This document shows positions 10,200 to 21,680 of a DNA stretch of 64,000 nucleotides, piece after piece (within the stretch, counting starts at the first letter, position 1; each line of letters starts with the position of its first letter). The position numbers and the translations under genes are program-made. This stretch comes from Echria macrotheca (Eukaryota; Ascomycota; Sordariomycetes; Sordariales; Schizotheciaceae): NCBI GenBank assembly GCA_030411725.1, contig MU839850.1:62001-126000 (forward strand), written 5' to 3'. The notes beneath the pieces are model-generated. The model was not told where the DNA came from and searched no databases. It saw only the letters and a program-made list of their open reading frames with translations.

Positions 10200-13100
10200 G
10201 CGCATGAGTGCAAATGACAATGTAGAGAGGTGATGGCTCGCATTGAGACTTGGAGATCCACTCGGTGTGTCTGTGTAGGTGTGTTTCTGATCCAAGTTGA
10301 AGATGTGCTTTCCCTAAAAAGAAGCAGCCCGGTGTTGGTTATCAGCTTTTGCAGCGATACAGATAAACAATGCCGGATCGTGCATAAAGTGACGCACGAC
10401 GAAAATCGTCACCTGCGCCATTTGGACGTCCACGGTAATATTTACATCTCCCGTCTTCTGTTGTGTTGACTATGTTCCTGTGAAGGTAGTGCCTGCCCCA
10501 AAGAGATCCTGGGATTGAGACGCGACGATTGATATACCATATTCTGTGTGGCATCAAACCTTGACGGATGTCTTGGTTGTGGTTGACGGCATACAGAGCC
10601 GCAAGCAGGCGGTCGTGCTTGTACGATGAGAAGAGAACGGGCGGGAAGTTCCGAACCGGTCTTTTACGACTGGACCGTTATTAATGCCGTTATTAATCCA
10701 CATCAAGGCGAATCCTGTGAGAGCGTGTCATGATCATGTGTCGCGGTCGTATCCTCCTATCTCATGGAGGATGTGGGCACCCGTTCGGGTGTCCGTACCT
10801 CCTCTATCCCCCCAACCCCGGATCTAAACGGAACGGCGGCCCCGGGGGGTGTCCTACTCCACGGGTGTATGTACATGGTGGCTGAGATTCATCGGTGAGG
10901 GTTTGGGGGTTTGTGTGCATGTGTTCCCATACGAGACGGTGAGGTTTCCAGATTGTGTTTCGGTCGCTCTTCCATATGGCAAGGGGTTTCAAGGTTTTAC
11001 CTTGCCCTACTTCCGTCGGCGCAAATGGAAACATCTCTTCTTGCTGAGCTTCTTTCCCTTTGCTTCGATCTTCTGATCTGGCCTCAAGTATGAAACTGAT
11101 CACTCAATCTCATGACCGATGGAGTGAATGACAGACCTGAGGCAGAGACAGACCAACGGAGCGGAAGGAGGTGTGTTGATAACTGATAAGGTTATGCTCT
11201 TCCGTGTTGTGTGTCTGACAGAGAGGTGGAGGGTTTGTGACATACACGTGGGCGTCCCGGGTCTCGATCCGGGGGTAGGAAGCGCGTTGTGGACGGTGTG
11301 CGTGTAAACGACGGGTGGGAATGACTGGCCCCAAGGTAAAGTGAGCATTTTGTGTCTTCTCGTATCCTGTTAGTCAGGGCGCCTGGTCAGTTATTCGCGA
11401 GTTGAGACAGGTTCGCCGCCAGATCAAGTCGGAGAAGGAGAGGCGAGGAGAGACTGAAACCAGATGTGATGAAACTTCCATATAATCAGCGAATGGGAAA
11501 TATCTCTATGGGAAGTTGTGGTGTTCTGTATCCCGTGGGTTTGACATGTGACATACCTTACCTACATCACCGATCAAGGGGTCTCGTCTGGTGATACCGG
11601 ATGCCCCGCGAACTCGCTTGATGTAGGTTTTCTGTTTTTCGCTGAGACGGTAGGCTGGCAAGGCGACGACGCACAAAATGGGATGCCCCCCGCGTTTTCG
11701 GTTTCGCTTGGGAGAGCTTGTACGTCGGTCTGTCCGTGATGGTCCCCTGGGAGACGAAACTGAACCGTCTGAGCCGTGTGTTATGTTCTTCGCCAGGTTT
11801 CTGGGGCATCTTACGCGTCGGGAAGGATCTCCCGGGAGATGAAAGAGGGTCTTGTGTATGTTCTGGTACGGCGAACTGGTGGGCCACTCGTCGACCTTGT
11901 GGTAGGGTGAAGTGGCAACCGCTCTGGTTTCCATGACGGTTGCTCTCGCTTGCTCGATCGTTCTGAGGTTTCATATCTCTGGTGTCCCGGGAATTCCCCT
12001 GCTGGCATCGCAAAACAATGCGGCTCTGTCGTGGGTCGAGATATTCGCGTGGGTTGATCAGATGAGACCGGGACCGGCGGCTGCTGGTGATGGGGCTGAC
12101 ATCGACGCCGGCGACGTTATGATGCGAACCATATCATGTTGTTGAGTACTGGTCTTTGTGCTGTACCTCTGTCAATAGAACCTCCTGAAGTGAAAGCAGG
12201 ACCTGGAGAGAGATAACCATCGACCTACACATTGCAGACCAAACAGTGACGTTGTCTTTGGTGTTATCGAGACTCGAAGCAACATTACCAGACTTCTGGT
12301 CTGGGTATCGATCCTGGGACCCGAATAATGCTAGTGATACGGTTGTCGATACAGGCCATTCCTGGTGATTGGCCATGTGTCCCGATGTCACGTTGGATGG
12401 GGAGTCTGTCCGGAAGAAGACACAGGACGGCGATAAGCATTGAACACATGGATAGCAGCAGAATCGGGGACGATCCCCAGGACCCTGTACTCTTTTGGGG
12501 ATGTTGTTTCCTGGACAGACCTACGACGGATCGGAAACTGTCCACAGGACAGGGCACACCATAGGAAACCGAGATCTGTGGTCGTCTGGTATCGATCGAG
12601 AGAGGAGAGGCCGTGGATACCCGACTTGAAGAAAACACCAAAACGTGATCTTTCACCGAATTAACAACACCACGAGGAGGAGGAGACAAAACTCCCAGGA
12701 ATATCTTGACATAGTTATTCTGGTTTGGATAACGCAGATACCGGAGTATCTCGGGTCCATTCGGGAATCTACCCGACATGTGACGGCTTCTCGGAATTCC
12801 TGCTCCTCTTCTGTTTTTGTTGTTTTGGCTGAACTTTCTCGCAGGGTATTGCCACGAATTCTGCAGCAGATACATAGCTGTTCTGGTTTTGGAACTGAAC
12901 GGCCTTTGACAGCTGGCGTGGCGGATCAGGTTAACGGTATTCGGGGTGACGTCAAGTGTGTTCCGGCCGGCACGGCGCGATCTCGCTACGTCTACGTCTC
13001 CGGGTCCGCCTCCGCCCGGCTGGATCCACTCCGGCTCCGTTTCCGTTCTTCGGAGCACACACTGGGTTTGATGTAATATGTACGTTTTGACAGCGAGCAG

Positions 13101-16100
13101 GTTACGGCGTCGACACGGCGGGACCTGCCTTGGTGCGTTTCTGGAAGCGCAGAACAGAGCATTAGCTTCATGTCCCTTCGCGAACGATGTGCAGTTGGCA
13201 TGGCATCGGATGATGGGTCGGCATGGTGGTTTGACGGCGGCAAAGGCCGCAACATTGCTTCGGGCCCCAGACACTACTTTGTCGCCTCTTGCATGGCCCC
13301 AGCTGTATCTCAACCACAAGCCACATGTATGGTAGGTTATTTGCGTGTAAAGTTTGTGTACAACGCGTATGGCTTGATGTGGCTCGGTCATCACATGCAA
13401 AAATAGGACACTTATACAACGCCTTCTAGTGTATGTAAACAAACCTAGTGTACACACAGCCCGTGCATTTATCCCACAAACATGGCGGCAATGTCTTCAT
13501 ACTCGTCGAACAGCTCAGCAATCACACATAATATCTCTGGGTCCCGACTGCAAATGCCGGTATATTTCGGAGGTGTATGCAGACATGGAACACCGTGCAG
13601 ACCGCCGAATGAGAAAGAAAACCAACATCGAGACTCAGCATCTGGATTACGGAGAGATGGAAACGGAAAGAAAGATACACACCCTCCTTGAGCCTCCTGG
13701 ATGGCCAGAGATAGAGACAGCACATGTCTCGGGGTACTGTGGTAAGAACACCAACCAAGTGGATATCACTGGCCAGCCTCTCTTTCAACGCATACGGATA
13801 CATGGAGGTGGAGAAATGAAAAATCAACAAACAGATAATGCGGCGATCGCTGCACGGCCTGTCGGTCCAAGTGGCCTGCTCTGCCGGTTGGGGGGTTGGT
13901 GATGATCGTCGGGAAGATGACCCGAGCAGAGCACGACCCTGGCTGCATCGGCACTGTTGAAGGCTTTCGCAGACGCCCGAGAGACAAGCATCCTGTCTGT
14001 CCGGCCGGTCTGGCCAGCTCAGCCAGCCAGCTGTCCGGCGGCAGTGAGGTGGACCTAGAGGAACAACGCAGAGACGGGGACATCAGTAAGCATCGTCATA
14101 AATGCGTCGGGGCGGACAGAGCCGAGTTTTTCTAAGAAACGGAAGTATATCCAAGAACGGGATAGATTTCTTTCTCTCTCTTTCTATTCCCAGATCTACA
14201 ACTACAGCCTCGATGACCATGTTCGTAAACATAGCCAAACCCCGATAGACTGTATCTCCTCTAGAATAGACATTACCAAGAAACCAACCCCACGATTGGT
14301 CTGTCTGCCCGAAGCCACTCAGAATAGTCACATGTCGTGAGACGACATAAGTTCCCTTTCCCTGGTCTGTCTACCCACACACAGCCCGAGGCCAGCCGGA
14401 CGCGAGAAGGGAGGAGCAGCAAATAAGAGACGTTCTTTGTCCAAAAAAGTTGCAGGTTTCTGCCGTGAACAGCCAGCCTCTGCGGTGAAAGGGCCGATGA
14501 GGTCGTCGGCCGTGATTTCCGCTCGATCCGCATCCGCCAATCCCGCCCTTGTCGCTAGCCATGGCCGATCGCGGCTGCAAGGAATGGGAGGAAAGAGAGA
14601 CACAAAAATCTTGATAATCTACTGTCCGAGCTTTTTGTACATTTCTAGATTATACGGATCCGTACCATTTTTTTTGGGCATAGAGGGAAAGTAACAAACA
14701 AGGGGTAAATGTGTTCTGGACTGGTCTACTCTACAAATCTCAAGGGATGGGGGGTCAGGGCGCGACGCCTCTGACGATGACATCAGGTCGATCCTCATGG
14801 ATAGCCGTGATAATCAGGACGCCTCTCAATCTCTCTTTTCTCTCTATCAACCAGCCGCGAACGGCCGCCAGCCAGCTAACTAACTAGCTGGGGTGTTGTG
14901 ACATGACACGTTGGACAGCAGCACGCAGGTTGATGTGTGTGAAAGGGAGGAGACAGGAGAAGAAGAAAAAAAGGGCCGGACCGAAAAGCTTGGCAGATCC
15001 CCCTTGTTGACAATTGGACACTGGGGGTTCTCGGAATCGTTACACGGCGGGAGGGAGGAAAGAAGGTTTGGAAAACAGAACATCGGAAAAAGCAAGCGCA
15101 GGAAGCGGGCATGTAACTACGGATTATCCACCTTGACAAGGCAATGAGGGGTGGTGAGTGGTCGGTGGTGGCTTTTCCGTCGTTCAACCTTCGGGGAATA
15201 GAGAAGGTTAGGAACAAGCTTATCGAGCACAAAGCAAAATTCCCGGGTGCCACGTCGCCGGGTCAAGCTCGGATGCAAGGGAAATATCGAAGGGGCGGGC
15301 GGGAGTGAGAGAGAGGGTAAAAAAAAAGGACCGGAACTATCGCTCGCGATGTCTCTGGTGCTTGGTCGGGATGTGGTGGGAAGCGACGGAAATGCGGTGC
15401 CATCGAACAAGCCCCGAAGGCTACAGGAAGCAACTGCGCAACCCAACCACTCAACCCAATCCACACGCCATCGCTCCCGCTCGTCCGAGCTGGTCGGGCT
15501 GGCTGTCTGTCGAGGGTAAAAGACAACACCCCATTACTCTCTCCACAGTGTCGTGGGGGAAAATCATCCCGAGAGAGAGACAGGAGACTTGACACACTAC
15601 TGGTCTCTCCCTATTCTTGTTCCTGGCCCTCGGGAGCTGGCTTGCCGAACCGGTCGATATTTTACCGCTTTTCTCTCCTTGCCCAGTACGGAATATCACG
15701 AGGCCGATTGGAAGACCCCGAAAGCAGAACACGGCGTAACGCAGAGAGAATAAAATAAGAGAGCCGTATCCATTGTATTTTACGGTATGGATTGCGGGGC
15801 TATGAGACATGGCGTCTCCTTATTTTCCCCCTTTCCGCATGCGCTGGCAGACTGGAATCATTCAGGACCGTCAAAAGTCTAACTGGCCCGCATCCGGAGA
15901 ACTGGACATGCCGCAGGTATTGCCTCGGCGGGTTTTGGTATTTTTTTTGATCCGATGGGAAGGCAATGTGGAAGAACGGCTCGCAAAGACGCAGCAGTTG
16001 TTAAGGTACGGCTGGCTCGCCTACGCGGAGAGACGTCTCCATGGTAAAAGTTCCCCTCTCCCTCCCTACCCCAAAGGGGGGCTGCGAAACGAAATATAGC

Positions 16101-19100
16101 AAATCCCGGGGAAACTTAGAGTGGTCGCTTGGGGCTGCGAACGCGTCGCTTTGCTTTCAATGTGGTTCGGCAAGTCCCATATAGACGGGATTAGATGAGA
16201 AGCGCCCCTTCGCTGGGACCAGACGAGGGAGCGGAGTGGCTTTGCCGCTCGCGGTGCCGGACGCCAAGACGTCTTCCATTGGGTGGTTTGCCGTGTGATG
16301 TTTTGCATGACGGCGGCGGTCCGGAGTCCGGTGGTGGAGGTGGTGGTGGAGGAGGAGCCAGCCCAGCCTGTTTGCGGGAAGGAAGAAGATTCGATCTCGC
16401 CAGTCCGTACCTGGATGCGGACCGATGAGGGAGGGAATTTTCTGAAGAGATAGACAGCCAGCGAGAGACAACGGACGATAAGCCGACGGGGGGCGGGGTG
16501 TCTTGGCGGACTCGACCCTCAACCCGGAAGCATCCAACGAAGAACTCGACTCAATCAACCCGACTCGACTCGGCTCCATTTCCATTCCCTGTGTCCGTCC
16601 GCAGGCAGTCACTTCGGCGTGATGCAAACCCCCGGCGCCCTGCTGGCCAGACCAGGCCCAGGGCTCCTGCTCTCCTGCTGGGGCGCACTCATCAGCAGTA
16701 GTCAGCCCGAAGATTCGGGGAGCCGGTATAACGTGGTGCCAGCAAAGTGCGGTTATCAGGGGCGGTGTTTGTTGCTGTCTCGGTCCATGATAATCCGGCC
16801 GGGCGGGCCAAGTCCCCTGATGCGCTGTCCCGGTGTCAGATCTCATCGCCAGGAGCATCCCATCGCTGTAAGGCAGCGACAGACAGGGACCGAGAGTGGA
16901 GAGAGAGACGGTAAAAGCGGTGGCCACGACAGCCTTGCAGCCCCAGAGAGCCTTTCCCTTCGCCGTAGCAGCCCGGCGATTGGCCGGCGACGCCCAGCGA
17001 TCCCGGACCTGGTGTCTGGGGGGGAGGGCTAAAGATAGGACGAATCGACCCAGATGCAGGAGGCGGCTGAGGGCCGAGCAAGGGCTCCCGCAGAACCATC
17101 ATTAAAAAAAAAGTCAGCAAAAGGGGCACCCCGTTTTGGCCATCGCATTTCGCATTCCCACTGCCGCGCGCAGATGGGCTGCAGCACAGCAAGCAGGCAA
17201 AGAAGGCAGTGACGGCAGCGTCAGCATGCGATTCCTGCTGCAGGCTTGTGCGAATGTTGTGCAGGGGAGTGCTGTCATTTGTGAGTTACGGCCTCAAATC
17301 TTACTCACTCTTTGCCCAGTCGCGACGTCAAAACTCCCAACTCCAAGCTGTGTTGACGTTGGGTAGTGCATATATGCGCGAAGCGGGACAGCTGCGGGAG
17401 CCACACGGGAGAACGGGAGACGGGGAACGGGGATGAGGTTAATTTGCACATGGCGGCGCCGCCAAGTTTGGAGTCCTGGAGTCTTCTTTCCAACGCCCAG
17501 GTTGACAAATCTCCGTCTTGTTCGCTTTTGGCTAGCAAAACTTTAGTTCCCTAGTTTTTGCTCTGGGGCTGCGCTAGCCGATAAGTCTATCTCACACAAT
17601 CTGATGAACTGATTAAAAAAATTTAACGTTATCTTGGTCCCCTTTTCTCAGCGCGGCAAAGATTACACTAGACCTAGGATTGGAATTAAGATGGGCACTG
17701 GTCTTGGCGGCAGCAAGCAACAGCAACCACGCCCCTTGCCGGCCACAGGGAAGGCGTGGCGAAGCTGAACCAGTCTGTCGCTTGTGGTTCGTTGTGGTCG
17801 ACTGTGGTTGGCGAGCTGGCGAGGGGCAGCCCCAGCGGGAGGAAAGAACAATCGGGACCAAGCCGAACAGCCCCCCCGCCTTTTCCCCAGCTTGTTGCCC
17901 ACTGCGGCAATGGGGATTCATGGCGCTGTGGCTCAATCAGACGCCCCCCTCCCCCCGCTGCTGCCAATCTCCATCCAGCTTCTGGCTGTCCGCAAACCCT
18001 TGTCCCGTAATCGCACCCACAGCCCGTTCAAGAATTGGCAGCGTCGAGTCTTGACCATTCAGGCAATGCCAGAATCATTTTGCCCTCTTTGACTGGCTGT
18101 GCGCCGTCCAGACCGTTCAATACTTCTGCACAATTTACGCATCCCAGTGGGCTAAGTGCGCGCGGCTGATTGCTAACCCTTTGCTAATGTCTAGGTAACC
18201 ACTGCTAACCCTACCTGGTGTATTCCCGCAGTCTCACCACATCACGGCCAAGCACAGCAACTGCGCAGTGGTCCTGGTGCTGCTGCAACACGAGGTAGCG
18301 AAACTGACCTGCAGACGACACGAAACATTCTCAACGCCCCGCGCCGGCGGTCGAACCCATCAGAGCGCCCCGAGCGAGCACCAGATGGCAAGGCGGCAAA
18401 CAGAAAAGTCGGAATCGAAATTGCCAGGGGAGACGGGCAGATCTCATCAGTCGGCCATCGAAACGAAACCAACCAACCAAGTGGAAGCCGTGTGGAAGCC
18501 GAATCGATGTCTTCCCGCTGCGCTGGAACGAACCAGAGCCATGACATCAGGAAGCAGTTTCCAGAGGCGTTCCATCCACCATGCTGTGCGAACCTCGACA
18601 GACCTCGGATCTGTGATGCCCCGGCCTCGGGGGCATGCTCGAGCCCTTTGCCTTGGGCATTCTCTGTGCCAGCTGTGTATCGCCGACAACACAACCAGCC
18701 TCGACCGTTCCGCTCCAACTGCTGTGTTGTCAGACAATGTTGCATTGTGCGTCGTCCGCCGCATTGCTCAATCTCACCACTCGACAGCTGGACTGGAGCT
18801 ATAAGCTCAAACTGCTGCTCGCAGCTCGACATCGTTCGCGGAAAACGGTGAGGCGGCGGTTGTGGTTGGCTCTTGGAATGCTACCCCCACGCCTCTTCCC
18901 GTCTTACACACACACCTCGAGCAAAAGCTGGAGCCGGCACACCAACCGGGCGGCGTTCTCGACGTTGAAACCACGATCGAGGTCGCTTCACACATCGGAC
19001 CTCGTCTGATGATGACTGTGTAGCTTGCACTCTTTTCCGGGAACAAAATGCCCGCGAAGCATGGGCTCGGCTGAGCGGCTCTGCTATTCCTGACCAAGCT

Positions 19101-21274
19101 GGAGATGAAATCAGAGAAGCCATGCCACACCTCCGCAGAAGGGTCAATATCGGCGACTAATTTGAGTATGTTGAGCCTGCCGGCATGGGAGTTGATCAGA
19201 CCCGGCCGACCATGTTTCGCTTGACCGTTCGACAGCCGGGAAACTTGGTCAAACTTGTCGGCGACGATCTCGCAGCATGTACACAGTAGCGGCCGGTGCG
19301 TCTGCGGCAAGATTTCCTGGGCTCGCCTGTTGGTAAAGTTTATGTGTGCTATCTCGATCATAGGCAGCCACCCATTTCCTTTCGACGCCTCTTACGCAAA
19401 TACCCATTTAACTTGACCTGTTTCTGCACACACTCACTCACGGCTGCCGCATACCCGGCCCTAAGGGGAAGCAATTCTAAAAGACGACCGAGATCCGATC
19501 CGGAGAGAAAACACCGTCCAGACGGCACTTGTCGGCGACGGTGGTGTGCTGCTGCGCGGAGAATCAATTGTCTTCTTGTCTGGAAGACCGTCGGCTGCAG
19601 CATGGGAGGCACCGTCGAGCCATGCGGCTGCGCGCCTCACCGTGTGTGTTCCTGCTGCTCCTGCTGCTGCTGCGGCGAGCGTGCATGGGCAGAAGCCGTG
19701 GATCGAAGCCTATCGGAAACAGTCTGGAACAGCAACCACTGGCCAGTGCCTGGTCGTGGGGAGGTGCCGGGCGGTGCTCCAGAATCCCAGCGGCCTTTGT
19801 TTGGGCGGTGGTGGACGGCGCAGCAGGGTGCAGCAGAAAACGTGAGAGGAACGCCCCCTTGGCGCCAGCCAATGCCGTGTCAGCGATCCCCTCACCGCGC
19901 CGCGCTGTGCAAAGCGGGCTTGTCGCGCGACCAGCTGCCAGACGCAGGCCGTGAGAAGTGGCAGTGGAAGAATCGCGACGCGCCCAGGCTGGGGGGCATG
20001 GACAAGATCGACCTGGAGTCGGGGTTTCTGGAATCTGGAACCAGAAGGGCGACGGGGTGCCGTCAGGCTGGAGTATTGATGAGTATTGATGATTTTGAGC
20101 GCGACAAATGCAGGCGCAGAAATCGTCATCGATGCGGCATCTTCCACCCGCTCCACCCACCCTTCTTACTCTTCTGCCCCTGACAGCTGCGAGAGGGAAA
20201 GGGGTGGCAGCCGTGGGCCTATGGGAGCGTGGCGACGTGCCGCGCCCAGCCGCGACGATGAGGCTCACCCTCCCGACAGCTGGCAGCAACGACATGTCTT
20301 CGACAGCGGCCATCAGAGCGCGCTTCACCAGGCCGACGACATCGCCTGATGGAATGTCGCGGTGCTCCAACGCTCTTGACGTGAGAAATGGCATGATGCC
20401 CCAGGTCCGCGGCTAAATCGAGTGCAATTGGCTGGCGGGCTGCGAGCCGCTGGTGCAATTTTGACCGGTGGTGGCTCGCCGTGGGGGAGTCCGGACGTGT
20501 CCGGACAGTCCGAGAGACCATGGAGCGCTGCCCTGGGACGAGGCCGACCAGACTCAGCATGCGACCCACCTCCCCCCCAGAAACAGCGGACGGGATCAGC
20601 AAATAGTGGGAGAACAAGAAAAGAGAACTCGGACCTTCACAGTCGACACAGAAACACGGCCACTTTCGTATTGGAGACGTTGTCCGCACAGAGGAGCTGC
20701 TGCTGCTGCTCCCGAGCTGGGCTGCGCTATGTCTCGAGTCGGTTCGCCTCTCTCTCTCTCGCTTCCTAGCTCCCTGTCCGGCGCTGCAGATCCGCCACTA
20801 CGCCCTATTATGAGAGCTATCAGAAATCTGACAACCTCATCCGGCCCTGTCAACACTAACTAGCTGTTCGCCATGCCATGACGGCCGGGTTCGTCAGAGG
20901 TGCCGCGCTGTGGACGGCAGTGTGTGTGTGAGTGTGTGTGTGTTCCTGGCGCGTTCGGCGGCGGCGTCTGGGGTATGACATAAACGGTAGCCCGCCCCTG
21001 CCCCACAAACGCAAGCCCAGCTGTCCACCGTTTTGGCAGCCAGTCCGCAACGCTGGGCTGTGCGTGGGCGTGTGAGTGGGAAAGCCCACCCCGGACGGGT
21101 ACAACTGCTGCTGTCCTGGCCCGTTCCTGGACGATTTCCGCGATGGTACATGGGCAGGGCGCCCTGTCAGGCCCAAGTCTCTTGTCTCTCGCGCTGCAAA
21201 ATTCCCGGGTGGCGGTACCAATCATGTTGCGTGGATGGCACCAAAAGGGGAAGCCTCAAGATTATCAATGAGCT

Positions 21275-21285
21275 TCGGTCACCGA
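21275..21285. promoter_or_regulatory. Candidate AflR-type binding site
   Basis: TCGGTCACCGA matches the published AflR consensus TCGSWNNSCGR at every position and is itself an interrupted palindrome. It lies 388-398 bp upstream of the PKS start codon. An AflR-like zinc-cluster protein is encoded at 42224-43453 in the same window. From the consensus degeneracy, about 0.12 matches would be expected by chance in 1 kb on both strands, so this is suggestive but not proof. Confidence 0.5.
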
Positions 21286-21557
21286 CGCTAGCAGGACCGG
21301 ACAGTTGGGGCTTCAACTCCCCAGCCGGCAAAAAGGAACCGTCCGCTGATGATGGGACTGGGACCGCACGCAGACTGGACAGGGGGGCGTCGAGGTACAT
21401 ACCGTGCTTCACCTGTCTTCGTTCCTTACACACCCCCCCCCCCTCCCCCTTCGACATGCAAGCGGACCGGGGTCGTTCAGTGGTAGCCTTCTGTTCTCAC
21501 ATGGGAGACACAGGGTCTGTCAGTTGCTAGGGCTGGCTGGTTCTGGTATTTTTGGCC

Positions 21558-21584
21558 ATTGGATTCCTGTCACCTTGGTATAAG
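21558..21584 (+). promoter_or_regulatory. PKS core promoter: inverted CCAAT box and TATA-like box
   Basis: ATTGG (reverse of CCAAT) is at 21558-21562 and TATAAG at 21579-21584, 89-94 bp before the PKS ATG. A CT-rich tract (about 21600-21630) follows, as is common around fungal transcription starts. The spacing places the likely start of transcription near 21610-21640. Confidence 0.6.
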
Positions 21585-21653
21585 ATGAAAAGCCCACGGC
21601 CTCCCTCCCAGACTTGATCTCCTTCTTCGAGAACACACACACACCACCAACCC

Positions 21654-21680
21654 ATGTCAACAGGATTCCAAGATGGCTGA
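21654..21680 (+). promoter_or_regulatory. Upstream ORF overlapping the PKS start codon
   Basis: ATG at 21654 opens an eight-codon frame that stops at 21678-21680, five bases past the main ATG at 21673 and in another frame. The upstream ATG has C at -3 and T at +4 (weak context). The PKS ATG has A at -3 and G at +4 (strong). Ribosomes would therefore reach the PKS start mainly by leaky scanning, provided the transcript begins upstream of 21654. Confidence 0.6.

Larger units (their letters stand above)
6557..21672. other. 15.1-kb intergenic region between the oxidase and PKS genes
   Basis: No gene can be supported. The longest open frames (for example 12285-13457 on the minus strand and 19296-20183 on the plus strand) lack ATG-initiated, domain-like sequence, and other frames overlap them on both strands. 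The left part (6.6-8 kb) is T- and G-tract rich and holds the oxidase 3' UTR, a GA repeat and short tandem repeats. The 8.3-13.5 kb part contains palindromes and a perfect 11-bp hairpin. The 14-21.5 kb part is GC-rich with many CCAGC/TTGGCC-type words. The last 400 bases contain the PKS promoter. A long non-coding transcript or a very distal regulatory region is possible but not shown. Confidence 0.6.

Noticed and set aside
12285..13457. 390-codon open frame on the minus strand
   Set aside because: It opens with GTG, has no recognisable domain, and many shorter frames overlap it on both strands. It may be chance in moderately GC-rich DNA. Only conservation or RNA data could rescue it.
14000..21500. 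GC-rich stretch as a possible degraded gene or transposon
   Set aside because: No frame keeps a recognisable domain on either strand, no terminal repeats are seen, and there is no AT-rich RIP signature. Left as unexplained intergenic DNA.
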